From contig NC_071667.1 of NCBI RefSeq assembly GCF_028554725.1, positions 28,973,501-29,037,500 of the forward strand: DNA of 64,000 bases, read 5' to 3'. The position numbers were made by a program, and so were the translations under genes. Origin of the DNA: Zeugodacus cucurbitae. Taxonomy: Eukaryota; Arthropoda; Insecta; Diptera; Tephritidae. Numbering within the stretch: position 1 is the stretch's first letter; each line of letters starts with the position of its first letter. Under the pieces are notes generated by a model. It had not been told where the DNA came from. It saw only the letters and a list, made by a program, of their open reading frames with translations, and did no database searches. Of this stretch, positions 25,401 to 39,710 are shown in pieces.

Positions 25401-26598
25401 TGCGGTGCATGCTACATACTGGGGCAAGTACATATCTACATATTTCAACTATCATATTTATAACCTCAAATTTGGCTTTTAAACGCACCGTCAATGGTCA
25501 GTTGTCACACAGGATATTATAATGTTGGGATATTTTGCAATTCAAGTGGTTGCTGTTGCAGCCAAAATTTGTCTGAGTCTCTTTCTGAATGTTCAATTCA
25601 AATTTAGTAACAACTGTGAAAATTTATAAGCACATCAGACTACCGCAATTTGCACTAGCTCTTAACTAGTAAAAAATAGATGCAACGTGGACCAATTGCT
25701 ACTTCCAGCTCTAGATGTGTTACACTGCAGGGCTACTTTATATAAATGCATTAATGCTAGTCTGTTGACATCTATGCATGTTGATATGCGTCTATGCGAT
25801 TCAAAGAAACCCTTGTACGCATTCGATGCGATGTAGCGCTAGCGTCGCGTATCCTAAACACCATTGAATCGCCAACAGTTACAGTGTGTATAACAAACGG
25901 AGGCAGACGCCTGGCGCCAATTCAATGTGTCTGCTGTTCGTTTATCTGACTTACAACGCGCTGTATAGCTCACTATTGACTTCAAACCGCCTTTGGTGAT
26001 AATTATGTAGGTAAGAGGTATTGATTACAAGAAGGGTCTTCCAAAAAACTCTAATAGAATTTGGTTTGTTATAAATAGGATAGCAACAACACATCAGTTA
26101 GCTTCTGAAGCAAAACAAAATTAAAATAAGAAAGTCATATTTCGACTTTTTGCATCTATTCATTACTACTTTACTCACTACCACTCCACTCGCTAAACGT
26201 AGGCAAATCGAAGGCAGCTGAAGAACCATGCTTTTGCTTCTATAGAGTAAAGCACTGACAAAACTACTTTAAGCTTTCTATCTCTATGTAACATGTTTTC
26301 CGTGTTCCATTAGATTTTATTGTATGTGACTTACATTGTATGCCTGTAATAAACCGAAAACAGTTAGACTTTAGAAAAGCTGCATACAAATTTCGAATGC
26401 AACTGTCTTTACTTTGTATAATCATATATACATTTGTATAGCTACATGCTATGGGTGTATATATTATAAAGGCTAAAGGTAAACAATCGTTTCATTAGTT
26501 ACCATTAGACAGACGGACGTCTTTATTGCCACTATAATGCCATAAAGCAGACGGTTTATTATATGAGACACTGTCGACATCAATCTCGACAACCATCC

Positions 26599-26622
26599 TT
26601 TTTTATTACATTTCAGGTAAGC
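26599..26622 (+). promoter_or_regulatory. Ratchet-like motif on the strand opposite to the gene
   Basis: CCTTTTTTATTACATTTCAG is followed directly by GTAAGC on the plus strand, with the junction between 26616 and 26617. It has the layout of a recursive splice site but points the wrong way for the Glut4EF-like gene. It may be coincidence, or belong to an antisense transcript with a long intron. Confidence 0.3.
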
Positions 26623-28462
26623 TAGCTGTTGTTGTTGTTTTTTTGTCGTTTTTCTGATGGTGCGCATGTGCAACGACTGCCGGTGGATGTGATAAAAGGA
26701 AGCAAGTAGAGACCGCTGCACTCATGCATTCCATGTCAACAGACGGTGTGTGGATGCTCTACAGCCGGTAGCCAACTGAAGTGTAATGACATCAATCAAT
26801 TGCTGTCGGCTGACGCTGATTAGGATGTGGCGCATGCGCAGTGGCAAGCAGCCGCTGTGACTGTGCATTGCATACTTTCGTGACTGTGTGCATGCATGCG
26901 CTGAAGTTTCGGAGTGTTTAAGAAGACTTTGCGCTCAATAGTAGCTTATATCTACACCGATTTTCTTGAAGTAATGCAAAAAAAAACATTACATTTTGAT
27001 CACTTAAATCAGTAAGAAAAGTAATGCAGCAAATTTAATACATGAATTACTTTAAATAATAATTTTTTTTTACCTGCTTACTAACTTCAAAGTATTTCAC
27101 CCACGCTTGTTCCGTCTTTTAACAGACATTTAGAACTAAAGATTTGCTGTTCCGAACATACACTCGAGTGCAACGCGCTGTAAAATACCGCAAATATACA
27201 CAGTCAGTAATTCATTTGCGAGGGTGCGCATTGTAGGTGCACTCATGAAAGGGGGTAAAGTGAAAGCGCTTATTTTGATTTGGCCATTTTATTCCCCCCA
27301 CTTGTTGCCAAACCCAGTGCAATTAATGTGGATGCGTTAAAAATGTGCTCGAGGGACAAATTTTTTGCACAACGCGAAGCGGTCCTTGAGGTAATTGTTT
27401 GAGGTTTGAATAAAGGAAAAGCTGTAGGAAAAGCAAAACATCCGTTTCACTTTAACCTAACTTATAACGTGGCTAAGTACTTACGTATGTGTGCAAGTCA
27501 AAATAACAGCTGCAGGCGCAGGGGAGTTGGAAAAAATTCAAGCGAAAGCTTTCTACTTGACGCGCGGGGTTAAATGGCTTTAAGCAGTTAGCAGAATAAT
27601 AATTTTCTTTTTAATGGTTTCCTCAAATGCACAACAGTTACTTGGCAGATATTGCTAACTCTCGAAGTATATATCGTTCAAATTCAATCACTGCCGTTAT
27701 TTATATATGTATGTATTTAAATGTGTGTCTTTTTTTGTATCTAAGCACTCTCAATTGCCTAGATTGGCTTTATTGTGGTTTATTTAATTTACGACTTTCG
27801 GAGTTTTTTTTATTTTGCATTTTTTGCTTCAATTTACTGTTTTAAATTATCACTGATTTCTCAAAAAATCCGATAAGTGCAAGCACCTTGAAATGAGTAA
27901 ATGAACTTCAGGCTTGTCGTATGAGTATGTAAATCACCAATACACACACATATGTACATACACAAATGCAACTTGTTTTCGACGTTGTATGGGTACAATC
28001 ACCTGCTCCGTTTATCTGTGCGGTATTGATTTTGTTAGTGTTGTTTTTGTTTTTGTTTTATTCTCATTTGTTTGTTTTTTTTTTGCAGTAGTTGTTGTTG
28101 TGCTTTCACAGATTACTGCATTTAATTTTGCATAATATTATTTGGCGTTGACAAACGAAAGCTCTAAATCCAGCAAAAACTCATATGTTTTTGTAAGAAG
28201 TGGTCTTTCTTGTAGACATATGTATGTAGATATGTAATTAGCAACAAGAACAAAGTGGTGTTAGTGAAAAAAAATTTACATGAGTGTCAAATTTTCAGGG
28301 AATGCACCACATTTTATAACTGATAAGAACGGTTAGTAACAAGTTTTTTTACTTCAAAGCTTTGTTTGTGTGCTTTTTTAGTTGGAATATGTAAAGAATA
28401 TTTAGAAGTCATGCTGTGAATAAGGTTAAGGAATTTAATGTATCTCTTTTACATGTATTAGA

Positions 28463-28572
28463 GATGCAAACAGTTCTCTACAAATATTTTGTTGGGTTAA
28501 TGTTGATACAAATGTCCAAGATCGATATAAATCGATTTAATCGACCAGTGCTTGGCCCTGGAGACATCTATC
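28463..28572. repeat. Dispersed repeat, copy 1
   Basis: This is about 110 bp, from GATGCAAACAG through TGGAGACATCTAT. It matches 44998-45095 in the same orientation with scattered substitutions and one gap of about 10 bp around an ATCGAT motif. Probably a fragment of an unidentified transposable element. Confidence 0.75.
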
Positions 28573-30911
28573 AATACTTTATTAACCTTCTCTTGCTTGT
28601 TATATGAAATAAATTTCACAATCAACTGTCATAAATTTTCTTCGAATTAAGGATTTTTGGAATCCCACGGCTGGTTGAACTCCGCTACGTATGTGGTTTT
28701 CAAACTGTAATTGCATTGAATTGAAAGCGAAATAGCCGAGGCATAGAATACAGTGTTGCAATATGGCGATTATAGATTTTAACTCAGCTCATTTCCAATT
28801 AACTCAAATTAACAACAAGAATGTATACACGGGTAATAAAGGCAATTATAGATATATAAAATCAGTTGTTGTTGCGATAGCATGGAACATGCCGAATGAC
28901 ATTGCAAAAAAGCGAAATGACGTTTCCGCATTCAATGCCAATGGACAATTTTCCGGTTAAAGGCGTATTCACACGAAAACTTAGTTCCACAAGCACAGAT
29001 ATATGTGTTATTATGTGTAAAGCAATGTGGTTAAGACGCCTGAATGGCTCTGGGGAGCAGTGAGTGCGCCTCCTAGTGGAGGGCGGCGAGGCTGATTGCG
29101 TGACGCGGTGACAGCTGACAGCTGACAGCGAATAGCGGCTAATAAAACGCGTTATGCGAGTGTGTGTGTTACGAAGGTGAGTAACTAACCGATTGACATG
29201 ATACATGAGCCTATTGCTGCATATACATATTTACATTTGCGAAAGCGGCAATTGTCAGCGCGTTAGCCGCGTGCCGTCTGTCGCCGCGTCAACGTATAAA
29301 TGTCACACTGCCATATTTTATTTATTGCCTGGAGATTTATGATGGCATTGCACCGCGCGGCCGCTAATTGTAAGTGCTTTGCATATACGTACGTGAGTAT
29401 GTGTGTGTGTCTGTCGGCACAGGTGTATTTAGCAGCGAAGCGTTGCGGGTGGCTGCCGCTTCACATGTGTCACAAGCGGAGCGCATGGCAGCGTAATTGA
29501 GTTTCATTGACGATTATTGTAATTTACTTTGTAATTTTTCGAAAAGCAATTTTACGCGGAAACGCTGTGACTGCATTGACAGGCGCGCGGCAGGTGAGAT
29601 GGACGAATGCAATACAAAGTAAAAGCAACAAAGTTGAATTGTTTCACGTTGTTTCAACAAAAGCGTGGTAGAAGCATTTTTTCAGATTGCGAAAAAATAA
29701 TAAAAACAAAAAGAGCAAATTTCTTTCTGCGAGTTTTCCAATTCGTCACGAGCACGTCGACGTGGCGGCTTGCGCTGCACGTTGCAAATAAAAGTTGTAA
29801 ATAAATATGTGCTAATGGAAAAAGAAAGTACTTTCCTGCTGCAGTTATACTTAACTACATATACATATACATGAATGTATGTATGTTTGTGTAGCTTGAA
29901 ATGTGTTTCAGTTGCAAAAAAATAACCGTCGCGGTTATATTTCAAAACAAAGCGAAACGAATGGGAAATGCAAGCATTTTATTTACGTTTACAAAGAAAA
30001 CAATTTCACATTAAATTGTTATTTATAAGTACTTACATACATACATGCATACATGCATACATATATAATGAGTGCCAACTTCGTTGTATCCATTTGAAAC
30101 AATGAATCATTTTTGCCTTAATCGCAACCGCAAGTTGTTGCACTATTTGTAAGCGTATATATATATAAATACATACATACACACATACAGACGTGCGCTT
30201 AAAAATTAAACAGCAACAACAACAGTTGCTACTTTAATAACATAGTAATAAGCGCAATTGCAATGCGGCTCCATTAAATAGACTCTGCTGTCTGGTAATA
30301 TACATACTTATATGTATGTACATAATTTATACATATATATGTATGTACATATATGTATACATACATATGCATGTATGCGCTTTGTTAAGTACAAGCAAAC
30401 AACAGCAAAAATAAAACAACAAATGTGCCATAAAAATATCAATTTCAGTTGAAGTATTATTTTCCAACTGCTTATTATTCGTTTTTTTTAATTGCTACTA
30501 CAATAACATTGACAACAACAACAGCAACAAAGTTTGAGTACCCTTTGCCGAAATTAGTTTTATCGTAAATGACAACGAATATTGCGCAAACATATGTATG
30601 TCTTACGTGAGTTTTTAATTATTATCTATTATTTTTATTTGCTCGCAATTTTGAGTTTTCATTGTCAACTTAATTATTTAGAAAACAGTGCAGCTAAATT
30701 ACTCCGGTCTTGAGTTATTTGTCAGTTAAAGGTTAGACTCAAAATCACCAGCTACATGTAACAGGCAGGCTGAAAAGTTATCAGCATTTCTATGAGAGGG
30801 CACCAATAACTTAACCCAACCTTCAAAGTATACAAATTACACAACTCTTTGGACTAAAACTATGGTTTCAATAAATCGGAAAATTACTATAATTGGTCAA
30901 TGGCACCTATG
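28573..30911. other. Intronic DNA, no supported gene
   Basis: The section at 29.0-29.5 kb is less AT-rich. Dense TACA/TATG microsatellites and palindromic TA-rich text occur at 29.85-30.38 kb. CAA runs lie near 30215 and 30515. No recognisable coding sequence. Confidence 0.5.
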
Positions 30912-31496
30912 TTAAGGGGTTGCATGGCTTTCGGGGTTCAAATTCATTTTGGCTTATTAATTTCTACAACATCTCAAGATTATTATGCTAAATTTTCAAG
31001 ACAATCTGAATAATAGTTTCGGAGATACAGCCCTTGGAATGTATGCGCTCCAAGTCTAGTACCATTGTTACTCAAAACTTTAAACGCGTTTTTCTCGGAG
31101 CCGTGTTTTCAAAGTCGGTTGTCAAATGTTCTCAAAAACTACTCAACCGATCTTTATGAAATTCTGCACAGCTGTTCGAGATTTAATTTACTCGTGTTTG
31201 GACGAAGGATTTTTTTCAATTACAATTATTAAAAAAAAAATGTCAAGCAAATTTGAACGAATTTTTTATTTTTTTTTTCCTTCGTTCAGGCACGAGTTTA
31301 TGGTCTTAACTAAAATACATATTTTTGTTTGTTGTTAATGGAGGAGATTTAATTTTTTTTTTGAAAATTTCAGAAATTATTCTTTAAATATGCATCTATA
31401 AGACAGAGAAAAGCTTGAATTAAATAAATAATTTTTTACATAAAAAAATATTGAAAACAGGTATTTTTTCCCGATATAACCCATGTAACCCCTTAA
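30912..31496. mobile_element. TTAA-flanked MITE, 585 bp (piggyBac-like target preference)
   Basis: The left end is TTAAGGGGTTGCATGG and the right end is CCATGTAACCCCTTAA, reverse complements except for one base. Imperfect inverted similarity extends to about 22 bp (TCGGGG on the left, CCCGA on the right). TTAA at both outer edges is consistent with a TTAA target-site duplication, as used by piggyBac-type elements. The interior has no transposase frame. Confidence 0.72.
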
Positions 31497-34400
31497 ATGA
31501 ACTGAATTACTTTAAAAAGTCATAAGATTGCAACAAAAAAACTTTTCAAAAATACGCAAATTCATAACTTCCAAATATAATATATATATTTCGATCAAAC
31601 TTGATATAGTGGAACTAAAACAAGCAAATATATGCATATGTATTTGTACAAGTAGGAAAAAATCCTTGTTTTTTAATTTAAAAATTTCGAATTTGAAAAC
31701 CCAAAACCTACTGAATTTTTTTTTTGTTTTTTGTTTTTATTTTAAATCGATGTAAGCCCTCCCTGCAGGGTCTGTACAGACAAATTTAAATGCATAAGCG
31801 TTGCGCAAATGCAATAAACGGTTGCAATCATGCGAGGCGCACACCTGTATATATTCCGCTGCTGAGTTGGCTTGTTGGCTGGCTGGCAGACAGCTTGACG
31901 CCGCAATACGTTGCAATTTTCTTCACACCGCCACCCAGCTATTAGCCTTTGTGGCAGTTTTTCATGCTGTTGCTGCTATTGTTGTTGTTATTGTTGTTAT
32001 TATTGCCGATATTGCTGCGGTGCGAACAATGCCACTTTAATAGTGCATTAGTGCAAAAACATGCATAGTGTTTGGTCAAGTATCGATTTGTAACGGCGAA
32101 GCGCTCAATCACACGCCGTGCATTAACCAATACAACTGCGCGTGTGTGTGTGCGAGTATATGTGTGGCAGCAATCAATGGCGTAAGTTGTGGAAAATCCC
32201 CAAGATTTTAATGGGTCGCCTCTACATTCCATCATTCTGCCATTTGTTAAACCCATTTGCGCTGCACGGCGATTGCAAAAAAAACAGTGGCAAAATCAAC
32301 ATTGCTCATGCCGTCACTTAGGTGCAACTGCACTGCACCTGCACACATACACACACATACACGTGCAAATGTAGGCAATTCAATAGTAATTAAAATAAGC
32401 AATAAAATGGAGTTTACTAGAAAATAAACTCAGACAATTGAAGGTAAGAAATATTTACATAGGTGAACACATACATACAAATATATATTAACACATACAT
32501 ATGTATAAACATAGCATAGATATATAGGTAAACAAAAGACGTTTTACGATGCTAGATGTAGGTAAATCTGTATATATTTAATGGCGTATTTGTCCTCCAC
32601 TCTTTGCAATTACAAGTTATTAGCGGAACCTCAAGTAGTAGCTAAGGCAGCGAAGCGCATAAGTAAGGCAATGAGACCACACCAGATGCTCAACGCTGAG
32701 TGTTGCCGCTGCAAGCAAATGTGGGCCGGCAGTGAAGCGGGAAATTCGCTAATAGCCGTTTAAGTTTAAGTCGACGGGTGAATGGGCGTGCTAGCTGCAA
32801 AATTTGCGGTGACCATATTTTCTGTTTGTGAAAGGCTTGCCAGCGAGTGACTCAATGACTGTCAGCTGGTGGTGGTGTTGATGAAAAATTGACAATAGTT
32901 GAAAAGAAAGTAAGGTTATGCACAGGATTGTGTCCTAGTTAGTCCGTCTCCCTCATTAGTGTTTATGGCTTAACTGTGCATACAAATAATATATACTGCT
33001 GCTTACATACGAATTGCATTTTGAGCGGACAAAGGTGGCAAAAGTATAGCGAAAGCTGCTGCAAATTAGTTTCAAACATATTTGAAGAAAGACAAATTTA
33101 TTTGCAGTTAAAATCGCTAAGGTACAGATGAGTAGTGCACAATATATGGCGTAAGGCTACTGGTATAATTGCCTCGACAACTATAACAAGATTTTACATT
33201 ATGGGTGACGACTGACGGCAGTATACTTGAAAACGCTTATAACAACCTTGAGTTTACTTTTTTGAAAAACATGATTTGTTTGACAAACTAACAGTCATAA
33301 TTGTCATCTAAATGCAACTGAGAGATGATTTATCATTTTTTTTTGTAGTTTCATATGTAATTACATTTGTTAAATAGAATTATTTTTGAGTTGACTTCTA
33401 TTTGCTATGCCATAATTGCCAACGAATCGAGCACCGAGCGCTAACAAACTTAGGGTAACTAATTAAGTAATCAAACGTAAAATGATCTTGTAATTAAATT
33501 TTCGCAAGCGTGAAATTGGGTTTTAACGCGCTTGCAGGTGCAGTTGGCGTACAAAACAAATAATACACAAAATAATAATATTAATGGAAACATGGAAAAA
33601 ATAGCATTCCCCAATCAAAATTTTGTAAGGAGTGCCAGCGCAAGTTGCGGCGGGTGAAGTGGAGGCCGGAATAGCAATTGACAGCGCTAAGCTGCTTAAG
33701 TGAATGGCATTTAATAAGTTAAAGTTGTATGTACAAAGCTACTACATGGACTTATCGTATTTGCGCAGACAGCTTGATTGTCAAATAAATGCTTGATCGC
33801 TGGACCGCAAAACAAAAATAACAACATGTGAGTCAATTAAAGCTCGTGTTAGAGCAACAAATACACATGTAAATGCTTTCAAATGTGTTAAGTCCCTTGT
33901 AAGTAGATACGTTTATATGTAAATATACACTCCTATATACAAAATTGGTGCGATAAGGACAATTAATAGCAAAATAATTAACACACAACTTCAATTTGTT
34001 AGTGAGTAGAGTGGCATTGGAAATATATGTCTCTTAAGACGACTTAAGTGAAAGGGGGTAATTTGAGGTTATTCTGAGCAAAGCAGGTTATTCTTAGGAA
34101 ACACTAGGTTTTTTTTTAACTGAAAATTATTAAATAATATCTATTAAGAATAATTCGTTATAAAAATCAAAAATACAGCCTGCTTTTCCTACAAACAAAT
34201 CGTGTGAAGACAACAAGAGATACTTATAACGTCAGCAATGACTTAATGCAGTTCGGCTTATTGCTAAACCGGAGTTGCTTTCGATAACTCGTAGTCGTAT
34301 TATTACTAAGCACTGTTGACAGTGTGTGGTCTATGCTTTAGAAATAATTCTTAATTGCTCTGATTCTACACTTTATACCTTTTGCGCTAAGCCACTGGTA

Positions 34401-35396
34401 AATGCTGCTTGTTGTGTCATTAATTTTTAACTGCAACACACAATCACTGTGGTTGTTGTTGTACACTGATCGTGTTGATGGAATTATGAGGCGATGATTT
34501 GACGTTTTCATGTCAAAATAAACTTGTCTAAATTAATTGAAGCTTTTAGCTAGTAAATTTATAGCATTGAATGGAAAAATAAATCTGCAAAACGATGCAA
34601 ACACACACAAGAACACACATAGCTAGACATAAACAAGGACCCACCCATAGGGAGTGCGGCTACATGAACAGTAATAAATCTTTTGTGCGGTAAGAACCTG
34701 TAGTGCACGGCCGTGTTGTTACAGCCACAATTGGCTGAGAGCCAACAACAACAAAAACACCGAAAATGTTGAAATTTGTTTAGAATGTCAAAATGTTATT
34801 TGTTATGGCTTTTATCGCTGTTGGTTAATTATTAATAACCGCCTTAAGCCATAAAATAAAAAAGCGGATGTTGTTGCAAATACAATTATTTTTTAATTTT
34901 TTCTTTTAAGTTAATTTGCAACTTTTCATCTGCTTTGCGGTGAATTTCATATAGTACTTTATATGTATGTTGGTGTGTGTTTGTATGTGCATATTGTTTA
35001 ATTATTTCGCGCGATTGTTAGCCGAATGGCATTGGCTTGGTTAGCCGCAAGTTTAATTGCAGCGGCCGAACTGTCGGAAGTGTTTGCGGTGCGGCGACAG
35101 GGTTGCCGCTGTAGCATTGACTGGAGTGCGCGTGCGTCGCAGTTCGTATTGAAAGTGCTTTAGCCACTAAAAACAGCTAAAGTATGTGATATATTTCATT
35201 TAAAATTAGTGAACGTTAATTGGGAAGTGAAATTTTTCAAATTAATTTTTAATTATTTATTTTTTTGTGGAGAGTGTTTGCTGTGAAAAATTAGAGATAT
35301 TGAAATTTAAATTTAAATATTTATATATATACATAAGAAAGTTTATGTTATAAATTATTAGTATATTTTTTAATTTTATTTTTATTTACTTCATAA
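31497..35396. other. Intronic DNA, no supported gene
   Basis: This is AT-rich sequence with short TTG/CAA runs (31980-32010) and TACA runs (32345-32510). A GC-richer patch lies at 35.04-35.16 kb. Frames are short and unremarkable. Confidence 0.5.
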
Positions 35397-35690
35397 ATTT
35401 CATTTTATATTTATTTTCTCCTAAATAATTTATTTTAAAGCAAAAATTTTTGTTTATTAATTTATTTTTTTTTAATCTTATATATTTTTTTGTATTTTTA
35501 TTGTAAATTTTCATTTATTTATTTATTTTTATTTTTTATTTATTTTCTCTTAAATAATTGGTTTTAATACAACAATTTTGTTTATTAAATTTATTTTTAA
35601 TTTTATATTTTTTTATTTTATATATTAAATAATTAATTTCTATACAAAAATTTATGTTTATAAATTTATAATTTTTTTTATTTTATATAT
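35397..35690. repeat. Degenerate AT-rich tandem repeat, about 110-120-bp unit
   Basis: The motif TTTATTTTCTCCTAAATAAT followed by a CAAAAATTTTTGTTTATTAA-like block at about 35410-35462 recurs at about 35538-35589. It recurs again in weaker form at about 35622-35668. About three decayed units, non-coding. Confidence 0.5.
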
Positions 35691-38600
35691 TTCTTAGCCT
35701 TTTTTAAATTTTTTGTTTCACATTTTTTTCTATGTCGTCATTTCAACTTTTTTTTGTCAGCCAATTTGCTTATGATTAGTTAACATTTTTTAATTTATTT
35801 TTTAGCAAACACACAAATAAATATCTATTAAGTTTTATTATTTGTTTTATTCTTGCTTTTTTGTGTTTGTTTATGTTCGCAAATTAGCTATTGTTAAAAT
35901 TTATTCATTGCCACTCTGTTTTTTTTTGCTTTTTTTCTCAGCCACTTTCCTTTCATAATTTGTGAAATTAAAAATCAGCAAAATGTTTATCATCTTCATC
36001 GTTCTTCTGCGCATCTTTGCGTTTTACTTGAATTTCACGTGTCTCCGCCGTTTATTTGTTTGTTATTTTGTTATCGGTGTTTTGTTTGTTGTGCGGTTTC
36101 GGCGTGTATCATTGTTGTTGCCGGGCGCAAATTAAAAGCTTGCAAATGGCATTGTGCGATGAATTTTTTCGTGAAATGCTCAAGGCCGCAAATGCAATGT
36201 TTATTGTTGTTGATGATTAAATTTAGTATGTATGTGTTGTTGTTGTTGTTATTATAGTATAGCTAATGACGTATTGCTGCAAAACGTTGTGTTTCGCTAT
36301 TTTGTTGGGCTCTTGACGAATTACATCGCCAATTAATTGTTGTCTTTCTAAATTTTAGTTAGTTTTCTTAATTTTAATTAATTTTTTGCAATATTTAAAA
36401 AAAAATTTAAAATATTTGTTTTATTACTATTCCTTGTAATATTTATTATTTTTTAAATTTGTTTCATTTAAATATTCTTAAATGTTTTAACAAATTAATA
36501 AAAAAAAATACTGCTACAATAAATTATATTCCATTACTTTCTATTTACTTATAATGCAACGTTTTCACTTGACCGCCACTATTTCGCTTCATGCTTCAAA
36601 ACGTGAGTAAATTGAAAAAATATAAAAAATAGAAAAAAATATCTGGTGTTTGCTTTCCATTTTGTTGCTTAGTTGTCTTTTGTGTGCATAATCAACGTCA
36701 ATGCAAAAAAAAAGTATAGCCTTCTCCAAGGCAATAGCAAGACAGTAGCTGCATAACGAATCGATGATCGATGGGCGTTAATTGCAAAGGTTGGGTGGCA
36801 TAATAAAAATTACTGAAAACAATTTAATACGAAAATCAATTCAACTGCGGATAATCAATTATGCACGAAAGTGAAGAAAGTGTGTGAACGGCTTAAAATG
36901 CATAAAATTAATAAATATAAATACATTTTGCATATTAAAATGACGTAAAACGACTTTAGACATTTTTGAAAAATTTATTTTATTTTTAATAATTTATTAG
37001 TGACATTAGCTTAATGTTTATGTGAAATGTGAGCTTGGAAGCGGAAGCTACAGATTGTGATAAATTTGAGTTGTGGGATATGTAAAGGTTTCTACTAAAA
37101 ATCAAAATACGAAGCTAAGCTTAAGTGACCTTAAGCTATTGTATATATTATATTATGATAGATTTCTTAAAGTTTTTAATTTATATTTATTTTTTTTATT
37201 TTTATTTTTTTATGACAAAAAATTAAATTCAAAATGCGCAAAAAGAGCAACTGGAAGCTATTTTTTCATTTTCAACCGGATAAATTAAATAAATTAATAA
37301 ATTCATTATCTTTTGTTGTATGGCAATATATCTGTATATTTATAAGTACTTTCAACGTTAACATTTTTTAATACTTAAGTTCTAAGTTTCATCCAAATTC
37401 GCTAGAGAAATCGCATAAATCTATTTTCATATATCTCATACAATTCTTAAGTGTTTCTTGTACCAACCGGAAACGCGTATAAATAGCTCGCGGCGATACG
37501 GTGGGCACTTGACAGCTTACGAAATGCAGTCGTGGCCATTTTGGTAGTTTGAAAAATTGTTATGTCAAAAAATACATTTCATCAAAAGAAATCTGATAAT
37601 TGATTATCTTGCTGTTATTTGCTTGCATTGCTGATTGGTCGCGTACATACGCACACACAAACAAACACTCACAAGTAGAGGGTGCGCAGGTGAGCATAGA
37701 AAAAATGAAATTGAATTCGCTGCTGTCATAGCCGCAGATAAACCCGTTGTTATTGTTGCCGTTCGAACGTTGGAGCGCGTCGAAAGCCGTGCGAATTTTG
37801 TTTTCTTCAGCTGGGCGCTTGTGGCCGCGCATAATTTGGCCGATTGCAAACCGTTCAAGGTCGGTGGAATTGCCAAATTCATTGCCAAATTATTCATTCG
37901 TAAAAATATATTTTATGTGTACGAGTATGTATGAGCAAGGTGCTTAAGTACCGGCCCACACACACTGCTGACTGACTGGCGTACGCATGCAAATGCAAGC
38001 AAGGAAAATCGCTAAATAATAGTATGCTTTGCAAATGCAACAACACAAATGTTTCTAGTAGATAGCTAACCAGAAAGCGGAAGACCAAATAAAAAAATGC
38101 AAAGTTGCAAAAAATTTACACAAAAATAATAAAATTCACTGCCGCGCGATAATGATAAATTATGCAGTGCAAATTGCAGAAGCAAAAAATAATAAACAAA
38201 AGCAATCGTCAAATATAAAAGAAACCAGAATAAAGTAAATAGCAGTAGCAACAAACAACAACAAATCATATACACACAACGCCATTGGCGGTTTAGCGCA
38301 TTTAATTATTGGCCAAATTAACAAAGTTTATTAACAACAATGACGAATTTCGTCTGCGGCTTACTTACTTACTTTTTATGCGCGGCTTTTTACATTAACA
38401 TGATGTCATCCACGCAAATAAATAATAAGCGAACAAAAGCGTACTTAATTAGAATAAATTGGAGTTGCAACAAAGGACTAGAAATGCTAGGTAGCAATGA
38501 TACTCTAATAATATGTGTATAAATAATATGAAATAAAATGAATGAAGAGTTTTTAATTATTTTGGCTTTGAAATTGTGGTTAGGTTTTCTAAACAAATTG

Positions 38601-39708
38601 TAACGGTATTTAAGTTCAGCTCCAGGCTGTATCTGGATAGTGCGAGTGCTTTAAATTGATCATTCCACTTTCTATTTTGTCTCAATTAGATTATGTCAAT
38701 CTCTTGGATCTATGCTCAATGTTCGATTCAATACTCTCATATATTTTATGCGCATTATAGGTATTCAATAATGACGAATGATAGACCTTCATTATTATTT
38801 ATTAAATGATGGCAGGACTAAAAAAACTATCAAGTAGTAGGAGCTGATGGTGATTTGATATTTGTAATGGTAATGCTAATGCAATTGCGGTTAAGTAAGT
38901 TACAAACTTTAAGAACAAAAGTACTTAGCTGGTATTTCATAGCATAGAAAAATACCAAAAAATATAATTTTTCAAAAAAAAAATTTAATTCAAACTGAAC
39001 TTTTTATAACTGTATCACCATGAGGTAACCATGACCCATAAAGGCGAATTAATAAATTTATAAATTTACTTGAACGACCTTAAGCGACAAATACAACACA
39101 TAGTAGGTACGTACTGTATTTATCACAGCAGATAAAAAGCATCTTTAAGCTCGAAAATTTGCATTGTAAAGTTAAATGCCGGTGCCTTAACAGATGCACT
39201 GACCTTAGGCGCTTAAAAAGGCAACGACATAAAACAACAACTACCACAACAACAAAAGTCATTTCATTGACCGCATTCGCGTTTCAATGGATGAATAATG
39301 CGCAACCACCGTTTCACCTGTAATAATTTCATAATCTACACCCTGTGATGCATAAGTGCATACATACAGACATGTGATTGTGTGTGTTCTGCCTGTTCCA
39401 AGCAGGAACAATAAAATACGGTAATGAGAACAATTATACGCCTGATATGCATTTAAATTGCGCAGGAAATAAATTTTTCCAAAACGAATTCAATACAAGT
39501 AACACACACACACGTACACATACATATTTACATGTTTTCACGTGTATTTCTTGAAGTGTGAATTTGTAAAAAATGGAATACCGATAAGTGCGATTTTGAT
39601 ATTGAAATTTCGAAAAAACGATTTACATAGGTAAGCTAACTGAACGCTGTATTTATTTTATTTTTGATTCGCTAAGAAATTCTATATGAAATTCTATATT
39701 CAGTGATA
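35691..39708. other. Intronic DNA, no supported gene
   Basis: T-rich and AT-rich sequence predominates at 35.7-37.4 kb. TTG runs lie at 36235-36250. The 37.5-38.5 kb stretch contains open frames on both strands without family similarity. Confidence 0.5.
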
Positions 39709-39710
39709 TA

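Larger units (their letters stand above)
19717..28462. other. Intronic DNA between ratchet points 2 and 1, distal part
   Basis: The stretch is mostly AT-rich. It contains a small inverted repeat at 20140-20166 (GTACGAA and TTCGTAC arms) and a long pyrimidine-skewed block at 20.95-22.40 kb. A 23.58-24.55 kb block is less AT-rich, and a plus-strand ratchet-like motif lies at 26599-26622. No protein family is recognised in any frame. Confidence 0.5.

Noticed and set aside
27065..27080. AGCAG|GTAAAA on the minus strand as a fourth ratchet point
   Set aside because: The upstream sequence (TTAGTAAGCAG) lacks a polypyrimidine tract and the donor half is weak.
30040..30380. Palindromic TATG/CATA text as a structured RNA or origin
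   Set aside because: Runs of TACA/TATG microsatellite are self-complementary by composition; no specific structure stands out.
37675..37700. GCGCAG|GTGAGC on the plus strand as a ratchet point
   Set aside because: It is preceded by purine-rich GTAGAGGGTGC, so there is no acceptor tract.
39310..39325. TTACAG|GTGAAA on the minus strand as a ratchet point
   Set aside because: The donor half GTGAAA is poor and the tract is short and mixed.
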